This document shows, in pieces, positions 1-10,913 of a stretch of DNA of 64,000 nucleotides. A program made the position numbers and the translations under genes. How positions within the stretch are numbered: position 1 is the first letter of the stretch; the number at the start of each line of letters is the position of its first letter. Origin of the DNA: Torymus aiolomorphi (Eukaryota > Arthropoda > Insecta > Hymenoptera > Torymidae); the NCBI GenBank assembly GCA_036365515.1, contig CM070873.1:77476029-77540028 (forward strand), given 5' to 3'. The notes beneath the pieces are model-generated. The model was not told the origin of the DNA and did no database searches. It saw only the letters and a program-made list of their open reading frames with translations.

Positions 1-560
1 GGGATTCGACACAAAGTTTCGCACTCATAAGTGATGACCGAAAACATGACTCAGCGTATGCTTTGCTAGCAATAGAAAACATTATAATCTACTTGAAAGA
101 CAATTGTCGTGATTCAATAAAAAAAATTACCATTGTATCAGATGGCGCCGCTAGCCACTTTAAAAATCGCTTTCAATTATATGAATTAAAACGAGCACCA
201 TTTGATATAAAATGGTTGTTCTCTGCTACTGGGCACGGCAAAGGAGCTGTAGATGGTGTGGGTGGACTTATAAAGCATTATGCTACTTCGCATAATCTTC
301 GAGGTCCCCATGAAAAATCCATTCAAAATGCGAATGATTTTGTAGAGCACGTTCAAAAATATACAGATGCAATTAAAATAATACATTTACAAGACGTTGA
401 CGTAGAAGAGTTTAGAAAAGTAAAAAATGTTGATTGGCTTGCTACTCCTAAGTATCCTGGAATTCAAAAAACTCATTTATGGATTAAAGAAACGTGCAAT
501 GATAAAGTACATTGTTTAACAGCAAAGACCGCTGATTGTCCCCTTTGCTCACTGAAGTAA
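1..560 (+). CDS. Transposon-linked protein of unknown function, 3' part (5' cut by window edge)
   Basis: The frame that ends with TAA at 558-560 is open back to base 3, so the coding region runs off the left edge; no in-window ATG is needed. The visible ~185 residues contain SDGAASHFKN (from about 141) and a Gly-rich stretch ATGHGKGAVDGVGG (from about 228), and end in a CPLC pair of cysteines. I recall these two motifs from a multi-copy uncharacterised protein family in insects and cnidarians, usually listed among repeat-derived proteins. The acidic SDGAA motif followed by a GHGKG loop would suit an RNase-H-fold (DDE-like) transposase, but I could not confirm that. There are no internal stops, so this copy may be young. 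The neighbourhood downstream is AT-rich non-coding DNA. The family assignment is from memory and the function is unknown. Confidence 0.6.
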   Translation, partial: DSTQSFALISDDRKHDSAYALLAIENIIIYLKDNCRDSIKKITIVSDGAASHFKNRFQLYELKRAPFDIKWLFSATGHGKGAVDGVGGLIKHYATSHNLRGPHEKSIQNANDFVEHVQKYTDAIKIIHLQDVDVEEFRKVKNVDWLATPKYPGIQKTHLWIKETCNDKVHCLTAKTADCPLCSLK

Positions 561-1465
561 GAACAATGAAGCAGAAAAAGAAAGGTAGATATAAAAATAA
601 AAAATCTAAAAGACAAAAATAATAAATACAACAGATACTATGTGTACTTGTATATTGCTTACGCACAAAGATAAAAACCTTTATATTGACTGTTATACCA
701 TTGAATATATGTAAGGGTTAAGCGTTAAAAATTTGTTTGTGAATTATCTCATTAATGATCGCTATTCCTGGGCACGGGTCGGGAATTTCACAAATACGTC
801 TAGATAGGTATTTAGGTCCTCTATCAGGACAAAAAAAAATTGAGCAAAAAAAAAATGGCGTTTTTGAGAAAAATGCACTTTTCTAAAAAGTGCATTTTTC
901 AGTAAAAAGTACATAACTCGTGCACTTTTTATTTATTTATTTTTTTTAAATAACATAAAGAACATGAAAGAGGGCTCAAACCTTAGTGAAATTATATGTT
1001 ACACGCTAAAAAGCTTAAAAAACTGGTGAAGCAGTAGCGGTTTGAAAATTACATTGAAAAAATTTTTTTCTAAGTAAGGTTTTTCTCGGAATTTTTTGCC
1101 ATTGCTGAACGCATGAAATTTTGATGCAACAAAAAAATAAAAATATACGGGTCAAATAATTTTTGGAGAAGAACATGAATACTTTCATTCCAAAATGATC
1201 GGTGACATAGGCATACGCGGTCCACCTGATTTGAAATGGATTCGGCCTTATAGAATATCTATATAAATGATTACAGCGGTTTTTTATTATTCTTTTAACG
1301 ACAAATTCAAAAATTATAAAATTACGTTATTTAAAGTCTCTAATTCATACGTATACACTCCGACTCAACAACTTAATCCACCCTCAGTTCAAATTCAAGT
1401 AAAATAAAAAGTTTTATAAAATGTGAAAACTGGCCTGAAAAAGGGTGTATAAGAGTATTTAAAAG
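561..1465. other. AT-rich non-coding DNA with one perfect hairpin
   Basis: No coding region is visible. A 15-bp perfect stem with a CTA loop lies at 868-900 (stem half AAAATGCACTTTT plus flanking bases). At about 751-790 a GATCGCTATTCCTGGGC stretch loosely resembles the repeat described at 16,997-17,207. Confidence 0.6.
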
Positions 1466-2405
1466 ATTTTTTCACTGCCTTTTCGATGGTGTAGATAGCG
1501 TATTGATCCAATAGTTGCTTCTACACTTAAATTAGCAACATGCAAAAGTGAAAAATTGAAATTTTTCTGTCCAATTTTAAACACATACAGTTTGACGAGA
1601 AACTATCGTACGATAATTTAAAAAAAAAAGAAATATTTTAAAGGTCTAATTAAGAGCTTCACATTTCTTTTTTTAATTTTGTTTTAGATGAAAAATTAAA
1701 AAAGTTGTGCTGCTTTTTGTCAAGAAGTAAGTTTTTTTTACAATTGTGATTTATTCGTGAATTTGAAGAGATCGAAATTATAATAGTATCATAATAATAG
1801 TATTATAATAATATTTGCGGAAAAAAACAATCTTTTATTTCAAAAAGTATGTCTTATACGTGTTTTTTATTCGAATAATTATATGTACTATTATTATTAT
1901 TGTAGTACTTGTTATAACATTATAATACATTATTTTGTAGAAGATTTGGGTTGTTTACATGCCGTAAAACTATCAAGGATACAAATTAATAAAAAATCAG
2001 TACTGCCAAAATGATAAGAAAAAATTTTTCTCAAAAGTTTTAAAAAATCCATATTATTCTACAAAACAAAAATAAACATTCTGTCTTCATAGAGTTTTTT
2101 TCGATCTTTTCCAATTCACGAATAAATCAAAATTGTAAAAAAAAACTAATTTTTTCATGAACAGCAGAACAACTTTTTTAATTTTTCATCTAAAACAAAA
2201 TTAAAATCAGAAATACCTTATACAAAGCTCTTCATCAGACGTTCAAATTTTTTTTTAGTATTGTACGATGGTTTCTAATCGAACCGTATGATTTTCAAGC
2301 TGGACAAAAAAATTACAAATTTTTACTTTTGCATGTTGCCAATTTAAGTATAGAAGCAACTATTGGATCAATTACACAATCGAAAAGACAGTAAAAAAAA
2401 CCTGG
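1466..2405. repeat. Long inverted repeat (foldback element), ~310-bp arms
   Basis: The left arm (about 1,466-1,778) reads back as the right arm (about 2,099-2,405). Matching landmarks include CTGCCTTTTCGAT against the complement of ATCGAAAAGACAG, AGTTGCTTCTA on both arms, GCAACATGCAAAAGT on both arms, and TTAGATGAAAAATTAAAAAAG against its complement. The spacer of about 320 bp is very AT-rich and may pair further. No ORF lies inside. It is best read as a non-autonomous foldback or MITE; no clear target duplication was found. Confidence 0.75.
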
Positions 2406-2954
2406 ATATTTTTTTTTTGAGGGGGGGGGAGTATACATAGCAAATAAAGTTATATATTAATTTACTTAACATAAATGAGAAAAAAATATGATTTATTTTA
2501 GTTGGCATCGACACTTAAGATATGCCCATATGTAATAAACGCGGCTGTACTGTAGAGACTAATAGATTGGCCAATACTGATCAAAAAAAAATATTATTTC
2601 ATTTTGAAGCAGGTGGTTTTATCAACCCGAAGACACGTTGAGATATCCCTAAAGATTTAAAGAAATAGAAATTATTAAAAAAAAAATTATTATTTCAACC
2701 GAGAAAAGAGACAAAACCATAAAAATTAACTTTTGAATAAATAATATTTTGCATTAACCATAGTTGCCCGATGTCGTCACATATCATCAATCTCGTGAAA
2801 CGCGCCATAAGTATACTTTTAAGTTCTTATTTTTTAATCTAATTATTTCGTTTTATATATTTATTACAATGGACTTTTTATATGGATTTTTATTTCATTT
2901 ATTAAGATTTTAAAATTATTAGTTATAACGAATGTATCATAGATTTTATATTTT
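2406..2954. other. Non-coding; nothing recognised
   Basis: AT-rich sequence with a G9 run near 2,420. I see no gene or repeat. Confidence 0.5.
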
Positions 2955-3690
2955 GGTTTACTCAACGGTATTACTATTGCGAATGCTTTGCAAGAGACTG
3001 CTGAAATATTGGAATCGATATTGCTGTTTGTGTTGGGAGAAGTAATTCTACTGTTGTGATATCAGGCATCGTCATATCGTTTGTTTTTAAAAATTGTCTA
3101 TAAATCTTACTCCTACTAAGGGGCTTCAAGTTTCTTGTTTTGTATATATGTCTCGGCGTTATAAGTTTGTGTACTCGATGGTTTAAAGATGTCATGTTGC
3201 ATTCTGCTAAAAGGCTATTTATCGTGCTTGTTCGGAAAGCTCGAATTGAAATTCTGATTCCTGTATTATGGATCGAATTGAGCCTACTTTACATGTTTAC
3301 TTGAGTAGTAATATATTATTGAGTCATTATCTTGTTTAGATAGAACTAATGATTTATATCTGTTAGTATATAGTACTTTGTTTGTCTCCCCTCCCAATTT
3401 TTAACTGCTTATATTGTTATGATATTTGATTTATTGTCTTCTTTTTTCAGTTTTTCTATGTGCTTTTGCCGGTTCAGGTCTTTATGGTCGAAAGTGATTC
3501 CTAAAATTTCTATTTCTTTCACTTGTGTCAGTGGTTTATTATCTATTGTTAGTTTGACTTCTTTTTTAGTCATTATTATTTGCAAATATTATATAAATTC
3601 ACTTTTTAATAGTGAGAATTTAAATTCAGTAGTTAGTGTCCAATATAAGAGATTATTTAAGATAGTTATTAAAGATAGTTAATCTTTAAA
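2955..3690 (-). pseudogene. Decayed non-LTR reverse transcriptase fragment (C-terminal part)
   Basis: Translated on the minus strand, 3,690 to 3,470 gives a run containing TIDNKPLTQVKEIEILGITFD, the thumb-side motif following the RT palm in many non-LTR retrotransposons (usual form: hVxxhKhLGhxFD). After several stops, about 3,265-3,195 reads LNSIHNTGIRISIRAFRTST, matching the typical L..IHN.GIR...GAFRTSP segment downstream of RT in Jockey/I-like elements. The ORF 3,195-2,974 (73 codons) continues it. Stops and frame changes separate the pieces, and the palm and endonuclease are absent, so this is a 5'-truncated dead copy. The clade is uncertain (Jockey or I group). Upstream on this strand (3,700-4,350) I could not recover more of it. 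Confidence 0.65.
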
Positions 3691-5929
3691 AAAAATATCA
3701 CGTCACAACGAAAGAAGTGAGATAATCACTCTAAATCTAATTTTACCAAGCAAAATTTGCTTTGATAATCTTAAAAATTGCTACTTAAAAAATAAAAACC
3801 CCATGACAAGTGTGCCCCGATGCAAATATTGAAGACAGTAAATTTTCTTACATAAGAAAGTAAAGTTTACGAAAAAAATTTCTTCGTATAGGACGCGAAG
3901 AATTTTGAAAATCGCACTTACATTCGGTATTATATGCACTTGCTATCAGACGATGATTTTTAAATTATTGTACTCTTCATTTTCACGTCTAATATTAATT
4001 AGGCTGTAGAATCAAAACAAAAATTTTCCTAGCAAAATCCCGCGACCAGTGACGGCCTGCACGAATTACAATGAAATTATCCAAAATGAATAATGCGATA
4101 TTAAAAAATATAATCCCGTTTTTCTAATATGTATTCAATTTTTATAATAACCGTACTTCTTGACTTTTTCGTCAAGCTATCCCGAAATCTGACTCAGCCA
4201 TTGTGATAACCATTATTTATAAGATGTTTCAATTTCATTTAAAAATATTGGTTTTAGTTTAGCGGAAGACCCTCCTTTGGAAAGTTATTCGGTCGAGTAT
4301 CAGATCATTTATGATTTAAAGAAAGTCAATAATACTAATCTAAGATTCGATTGGATGAGATATCAGCTTGTGGCTGATACCTCAATAAAGGAGTGAAAAG
4401 GGACGTTATAATGGTATATGCGTTGTGACAGCGCAGCGGAGTGGTGCTGTTGAGATATACTGAAAAAAAAACGAATACCAACCCGATACTCCCGATAGTT
4501 AAGCTGTTTCAACTCAAAAACTCGAGTAGTAGCTCTTGAGATGGAATTGCTTGCAAGCCGAGCTGAATCTACTTGGCATGTCGAGTAATTACTGCTCGAC
4601 ATTCGATGGCAGAAGGCGAACCTCGTCGCGGCCGAACTGAAACAGCCTAACTCTCGAAGAGAAACTTATATACCCGATACCTATTAAGGTGGATACTGCT
4701 TGTGTTCAACAAGCAATCTCTGCTTTTTATTTTTTTCAGTGTATGACATAGAGACACACAAAGCTGCCCCCCCCCCCCTCCCTCTCTCCATCCGCCGCCC
4801 CGCAATCGACCAGTAACAGACCTACTGACATGGCAAGGGTGGCTTCGAGAGTGCCGAGTATAAGAGCGCCAACGTGACGTCAACCACCCTGTCGGTAAGA
4901 CCTGCACGCCTAGGCGATTCTACTTGGTAGTGACTTTATTGAAAGTCCCCTCGGGTAAGCGCAAGATGACGGATCATAAAATGATTCTCAAGTTTGAGGA
5001 AGTTAAGTGCCAATAATTTGGTAGCAATTTTTATAAAGGGCAAGGACTTATAATTAACGGCAAAAAATGCAATTTAGTCAACAAAAATTATATTGATATC
5101 TCGAGATATTCTCTCTAACATTGATAATGTATCTGTTTTATTATTATTATTTTAACAAAAAGAATTCGCAAACATAACAAAAAATTACTGAGAAGTGTTC
5201 GGTATAAAGGCCGCAGCGAGCATGCGAGCAAGAGAGCAAGCGAGAACTGACAGACCACAAAAAAATCATTTCGTTGTCAAGGAAAAAGTACTACCATTTC
5301 TCTGCGGTTACTCGTTCGCACACGCAGTTGTTCCACTTTTTCAAGTGTCGCAGATTGAAAAACACTTGTGATCTCACACGAACCTTTGATTTTAATGAAA
5401 AATTACGTTTTTATTAATAACAAAGAAGTGAATATTAGACAAAATTTTTTTTTAATTATTAATAATACCATACTTAATAGAATGCGTAATTCAGAAGAGC
5501 AGAATACTATCTTTCAAAGTTGAAAGTCAGCCCAAATCAAGAAAAAAATAACATCAAATGAGTATAAAAATGACTGTTCATTGTACTAACACAATATTTA
5601 AAGTCTGTAAAGTTATTATCATCCAAACATCTGAAAGGAAAAAGAAAAATTTTTAACATTATTCGAAGAAAATCGGATAAAAGCGAAATATGATTACGAA
5701 GGAAAATATGATATTTTTTAGAAAATGAGGACACATTTTACTTCCATAACAGGATTTTACGAATTTCCATACCGTAGCATATTTTATACATAATTTCTCT
5801 TGTGAAATTTATTTTTAAAAAATTTCCAATTTTCATATTTTAGAGTTGTTTATTTTAAACGTGATATATTGAGGAATTGTCACATTATACATATTATTAT
5901 TTTAATAATTTATATTTCATTGATCATCA
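3691..5929. other. Non-coding, no gene seen
   Basis: Mostly AT-rich sequence with a mixed-composition patch at 4,360-4,930. That patch has a C-run near 4,768 and a small palindrome (AGTAATTACT, 4,584-4,593) within a larger imperfect one. A TTTTTTCAGTGTATGA string at about 4,733 resembles the ends of the TACACTGA elements described at 38,841. The ORFs here are short and have no recognisable domains. Confidence 0.5.
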
Positions 5930-6230
5930 TAACGAGGAAAATATGTGTCGATAAAAATTTTTACACCACTCTAACCTCAAAATCATAACTTTAATATGAT
6001 TATTCGGCTCTCGTGGTGTAAAATACGGTACGACACTGGTGCGTAAGGTGATTTTTACCGCATTCGACTTTTCGCACTCTCTTCGCTCGTGCGAAAATTG
6101 TCTTCTGCGGTAAATAATCACCTTCCACACCCATATCGTAATGTACTATTGTCTCATACCCTGTCGGAAAGTGTTGTCTTCCTACCCTGCTCTCACGGCC
6201 GAAAGTGCCACATTCCCTCACGCCTAGAAA
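5930..6230 (-). repeat. Dispersed hairpin-rich repeat, copy 1
   Basis: This segment is the reverse complement of parts of 37,090-37,310 and of 40,230-40,317. Shared landmarks are CACTCTAACCTCAAAATCA, GGTGTAAAATAC, GTGCGTAA, TAATGTACTATTGT, and the phrase that in the other copies reads AGCTGGTGTGACTTTTTGC. The core carries small palindromes of the CGCTCGTGCG type. At 6,185-6,230 it runs into a GGCCGAAAGTGC segment related to the 36,862 and 61,324 hairpins. No coding potential. The repeat is of unknown class. Confidence 0.6.
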
Positions 6231-6485
6231 CTGCGACGCGCATGCGCGTTTCTCTAATTTTCGGCCCGGCTGGCGCCGCCTGCGTGTTGCAGCCCTCGCT
6301 GCCGCTCGGGCCGCAAATCACCTGCAGGTGGCGCTAGTCGGCAGAAAATTAGAAACGTGCATAAGCCTCACAGTTTTAGGAGTGAGGTTATGTGGCACTT
6401 AAGACCCTGAGATCAGGGTGAAAAGACAATGATATACTTTCCTCCAGGGAATACATGAGACAAAATAGTATACGCAACACGGGAG

Positions 6486-7085
6486 CCCGGTCAAAAATAT
6501 CCAGTTGGGAAATCCAACTGGATTTTTCAAGAGGGAAATCCAGCTAGGGAAGAGTGGATTCCAGCTGGATTTTGGTGGATTTCCAGTCGGATTCCCAGTT
6601 GATGATATCAAATATTCCCACCCATTTTTAACTGGATTAAATGGAAATCCACTTATAATAAATGGGAATTCCTGGGCGAAGGCGGAAATCCATGTAAAAA
6701 TCCAGTTAAATGTTGGTGGGAATCCACCTAACTTTCGCATTTCTATTAAATGGGAATCCACTCAAAATTCTACTTAATAATAAATGGGAATCCCAGCGTG
6801 ACGGCGGAAATCCATGTAAAAATCCAGTTTAATATAGATGGGAATCCATCTAACTTTCGCTTTTCTATTCAATGGAAATCCAGTTAATAATGCATAGGAA
6901 TCCTGTTATATCTAGGTGGGAATCCACTTAAATATCCAGTTAAAAATGGGTGGGAATATTTGGTATCATCAACTGGGAATCCGACGGGAAATCCACCAAA
7001 ATCCAGCTGGAATCCACTCTTCCCCAGCTGGATTTCCCTCTTGGAAAATCCAGTTGGATTTCCCAACTGGATATTTTTGACCGGG
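6486..7085. mobile_element. 600-bp terminal-inverted-repeat element with internal GGAATCC repeats
   Basis: The left end CCCGGTCAAAAATATCCAG (from 6,486) is mirrored at the right end, finishing ...GATATTTTTGACCGGG at 7,085. Arms of about 150 bp match (6,486-6,635 and about 6,938-7,085). Between them are several degenerate tandem copies of a unit built on TGGGAATCCA and AAATCCAGTT, some 60-80 bp apart. It has no gene. It looks like a MITE or foldback whose subterminal repeats could bind a transposase supplied in trans. The target duplication is unclear. Confidence 0.8.
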
Positions 7086-7182
7086 AGGGAAGTAGAACAT
7101 CTCAACCCGCGTGTTTACCGCCCGAGCCGAAGGCGAGGGCGTTAATATCATACGCGGATTGGGATGTCTTACTTCCCTCCCT
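7084..7182. repeat. ~100-bp hairpin abutting the previous element
   Basis: GGGAGGGAAGTAGAACATCTC (from 7,083) pairs with GATGTCTTACTTCCCTCCC (ending about 7,181), and the stem continues inward through an AACCCGCG / CGCGGATT pair. The loop is GC-rich (CCCGAGCCGAAGGCGAGGGC). It is distinct from the 600-bp element, although the two share GGGAGGG at the border. Confidence 0.65.
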
Positions 7183-7189
7183 TGGTGCG

Positions 7190-7729
7190 TAATGTACTAT
7201 TTATATGGAGATAAATCACGAATATATTACACTCTGTTTATTGTTATTTGGTATTAAAAACTACGCTGACAACAGTAATATGCACTGCAGGCATTGTTAT
7301 TATATAGTTCAATTTAGACAAGCATATTTCCATGTTTTTTATTAGTAAAGCTACTGTATTATTGTACTTTGAACTATCGTAAATGGATCTATAACATAGT
7401 AATTGCTGGCATAAATCGCAATTGTAATAATTTTACACTATAGGTATAGTTTATTAAAAAAAATAACAATATTTTCCCTCAAAATATAATATAATGAAAT
7501 TGAATTACAATTTTGATGTAAAATTATAATTTTCAAAATTATTAGTTCCTATTGCAAAATGTAAAATGCCGACGTAATAGTATTGTATTTTGTTAGTCCG
7601 ATGAATAGATTAAACAGCTAATATGATTTTACTGAAGGTGTCTAATGCAAATATTTTAAATATGATTTTGCAGTATAATTATTGTCAAAAAATTTATAAT
7701 GTATACCCGCGCAAAAAAAAATACTATTA
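7190..7729. other. Non-coding, nothing recognised
   Basis: AT-rich sequence without a credible ORF or repeat. Confidence 0.5.
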
Positions 7730-8808
7730 CCAATGTCTTGGCAATATATTGGCAACATACATGGGGCATGTGTTGGTGGTATATTGGAGATACTGTTGGC
7801 GAGATATTGCTCATGTCTCGGCACGTCACAGTTTCCAATGTACGACCAATATACAGCCAATAGTTTTTGGCGTCTCGTCAATTCATTAATGCAATATATG
7901 CCAAATATTTTGCCAATATGTTTTCAATATATAAAATAATGGGTTAGGCTATTCGTGAGAGAGCTTTTTGCAGAATTTTCTTTCGTTTTTTGGAATGATA
8001 TAACAGTATTCCCCTAAGAATTAATAATATCACGAGGGAGAACTGTTAATTTGAAACGTTTACTTATAGGTAATGTTTAAAAAAAAATTAAACAAAGTTA
8101 ATTTATTTTACGCAGACATAGCGTAAAGAATCATTTGAACGGTTAAATTACACGGCTTATATACTATCGGCTATCCAGTGTATCCACAGAAAGCACTACC
8201 GGCGCGCCGCACAGCGAATGACCGAAGCTTATGTATCGAGAGCCGCCCATCACAAGTTCCCGTTTGTCACCGCCATGCGGCGCCCTGGTAGTGCTTTCTG
8301 TGGATACACGGGATGGCCGAAGGTATATAAGCCGAGTAATTTAACCGTTCAAATGATTCTTTACGAAGAATCCAAAATTACAAGGCTGGCATTGTTTTTG
8401 GTATCCCCTTTACATTGGGGACTCAAAATTTTACGCCATGTCTGCGTAAAATAAATTAACTTTTTTTTCAATTTTTTTAAGATATAAGTAAATGCTTCAA
8501 ATTATCGATTTCCCCCACGTGTTAAATCATAGGGGGAATACTGTTACATCATTCCAAAAAAAACGAAAGAAACTTCTGCAAAAAGCTCTCCTAACCCATT
8601 ATTTTATATATTGAAAACATGTTGGCAATATATTGGGCATATATTGCATTAATGAATTAATGAGACGCCAAAAACTATTGGCTGTATATTGGACGTATAT
8701 GGGAAACTGTGGTGTGCCGAGACATGAGAAATATCTCGCCAATAGGATCTCCAATATACCGCCAACATATGCCCAATGCATGTTGCCAATATATTGCCAA
8801 GACATTGG
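7730..8808. mobile_element. 1.08-kb near-palindromic foldback element
   Basis: The left arm (7,730-8,216) and right arm (about 8,271-8,808) are reverse complements along nearly their full length, with a few indels and roughly 85-90 percent identity by eye. The termini are CCAATGTCTTGGCAATATAT on the left and its complement on the right. Matching inner landmarks include GGAATGATATAACAG / CTGTTACATCATTCC, GAACGGTTAAATTAC / GTAATTTAACCGTTC, and TGTATCCACAGAAAGCACTA / TAGTGCTTTCTGTGGATACA. The loop is only about 55 bp. There are no real genes; the ORFs here are palindrome artefacts. The right end stops exactly where the ACGC microsatellite begins. A related, degraded sequence (CCAATATATTGCATGG...) is at about 50,230-50,265. 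Confidence 0.8.
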
Positions 8809-9095
8809 CACGCATACACACTCACATCCACACCCACACACGCACGCACGCATGCATGCACGCACGCACGAATACGCACATACACACACACGCACGCACG
8901 CATACACACCCACATCCACACCCACACACACGCACGCACGGATCCACACCCATACACACATACACACATGCTTACGCACGCACGCACTCACACATACACA
9001 CGCACGCACGCACGCACATATGCACGCATGCATACAGACCCACACGTCCACACACACGCACGCACGCACGCACGCACACACATACACACACACGC
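8809..9095. repeat. ACGC/ACAC/ACAT microsatellite, upstream of retrotransposon
   Basis: A dense run of ACGC, ACAC, ACAT and CCAC tetranucleotides. It is the same repeat type, with the same higher-order phrases (CACACCCACATCCACACCC), as 14,328-14,940. Together they read as one microsatellite split by the 5.2-kb element between them. Long ORFs in both strands (Thr/His-rich one way, Cys/Val-rich the other) are composition artefacts. Confidence 0.85.
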
Positions 9096-9244
9096 TCTGT
9101 GTCGAGTTGCTAGCCTCGCATCAGGCGCCTCCCTAGGTGGCGGATAGGGAAATGCTCCTCAGATATGAAGGATACCAGGGAAATAAAATACCTGGGGCGG
9201 ACCAAAACTAGCTAGGGGAAGGCACCCCGAATAATAAACCAAAT

Positions 9245-10913
9245 ATGGATAGTGTGCTGAAAAATATATTACCCCAAGTAGGTATCCTCAACAATGAGGA
9301 AAATCCCACCACTGATTCCGATCGGGTGAAAGCCCCGGTGGTCGGTGCAGGCTCCACGGATTTTGGGGGGAGCCAAAAGCACGATGTGGCCAATCAGGCT
9401 GGTGCAGAAGGGGATAATCGCTTGGCCCCTACTGCATCTCGGAAGACGAGCGAAGAAGAAAAAGCTGAAGCAAAAGTGGATCACGTGGAGAAGTCGAACA
9501 AAGGAAAGCTAGGTAAGGGGGACCCGCATAAAGTATGCCAAGCAGATCTGAAACTAGGAGTTCCTCGGGGTGCTCTTCCCAAAACTACCCGAAAGACGAA
9601 AAAGCCCAGTGCATGGGAGGAACACGAATAGCTAATAGCTGGACTCGTGGAGCACCTGAACGAGAAAATGCCGGATGGGAAAACCCGAAGAAAGGTGACC
9701 GCCGAACCCGTAAGCTGGTAGATGAGATCCAAAAGTCCTTCACACAAATAAGGAAGCTGATGCGGGCTACACCGAAGAATATCATCTCAACAACAGCGGC
9801 ACCTGACAAACAAACTGATGGAGAGGTGAACCAGAGAGCCCAGCTACTCTGCGGTGTCCAGAATGAGTTGTTCCAATCGCCAGGTAATACAAACTGGTAC
9901 AGCTCCCTCCAAGGGACCCCAAAGAGGAAAGAGCACTCTCCACCCTCACCAAACGTGAAACAGGCTGCAAATAAGGTGTCTCTAGGACAAAAGGCACCAT
10001 AGACAGTGGTAGCGCTCCCCGGAGTGGAACAAATTCAAGAAGAGAGACCCCAGCAGATGGTTCCAAAAGAGGTCGAAGAAATGGAGTGTCTACAGAACAC
10101 GAAGAAGAAAAAGAAGAAGCGAGCAAAAGAAGAAGAAAAAAGAAAGAAGGCCCCCAAACAGCGTAAGAAGAAGGCGCTACCAAAGGCACTCCTCATTAGT
10201 GCCCAGAGAAGTGCTACATACGCTGACATCCTGAAAGAAGTCAAGAAAGGATTAGCGGAGGAAGGACTGAAGGAAAATGTCGATAAGGTCAGAAGAACCA
10301 ACAACGACCACCTGCTGATAGGCTTCAACAGGGAAAATGGGGATAAGCTGGAATCTCTCCAAAGAAAGGTGGCTGAGGTACTAGGCGGTCAGGCAGTTGT
10401 ATCCGGCAAGTCACACGAAGTGGAACTCTCAATACGGGATATTGAGGAGACAACCACAAAAGAAGAAGTGGAAGCGGCCTTGCAGAAAGCAGCAGGCAAC
10501 GAGCTCACAGTAACGAAAGACGCTATAAGAGTGCTACGCCCGCCTACAAAGGGACCAAAATTGCCTCAATCAAGCTGCCCGAAGAGGTGGCCCGCAAAGT
10601 GATAGGAGATAGAGGCAAAATCCGCATCGGACTAGTGAACTGCCCCGTTAAAGAAGTGACCAGACCGCAGAAATGCTTTAAGTGCTGGAACACGGGGCAC
10701 ATTGCCAGCAAATGCCCGAGTCAGATCGACAGATCCGGCCTCTGCCTCATGTGCGGACAGGCAGGGCACAAAATCGCCGACTGCAAGAAAGAACCGCACT
10801 GTCCCCTATGTGCTGAAAGGGACAAAGATCACCACCACATAGTAGGAAGCTACAAATGCGCTGCCTTTCACGAGAAGAAGAAGAATAAGAGCCAACCTGT
10901 TAGAAAAAGATGA
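9245..10913 (+). pseudogene. ORF1 (gag-like RNA-binding protein) of the R1-clade element, broken
   Basis: It starts at an ATG (9,245) about 150 bp after the 5' junction. The first part is polar and low-complexity. The reading frame changes near 9,600, an in-frame TAG stands at 10,000-10,002, and a second frame change falls near 10,540. The third segment (10,587-10,913) ends with three zinc knuckles: CFKCWNTGHIASKC, CLMCGQAGHKIADC, and a third starting CPLC. A Lys/Glu-rich region (about 10,085-10,190) precedes them. Three knuckles at the C-terminus are standard for R1-clade ORF1, which packages the transcript and helps target it. The stop TGA overlaps the ORF2 start as ATGA at 10,910-10,913, the usual R1 arrangement for reinitiation or coupling. 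At least three lesions make it non-functional. Confidence 0.88.

Noticed and set aside
4647..4907. 86-codon minus-strand frame with Gly-rich run
   Set aside because: The Gly run comes from a C-run/GGA stretch; no domain or splice evidence.
8809..9095. CRISPR-like or regular spaced repeats
   Set aside because: Repeats are simple tetranucleotides with no unique spacers, and the DNA is eukaryotic; no CRISPR array is present anywhere in the window.
8599..9147. Several 110-165-codon frames on both strands
   Set aside because: Made of foldback arm plus microsatellite; no independent coding evidence.
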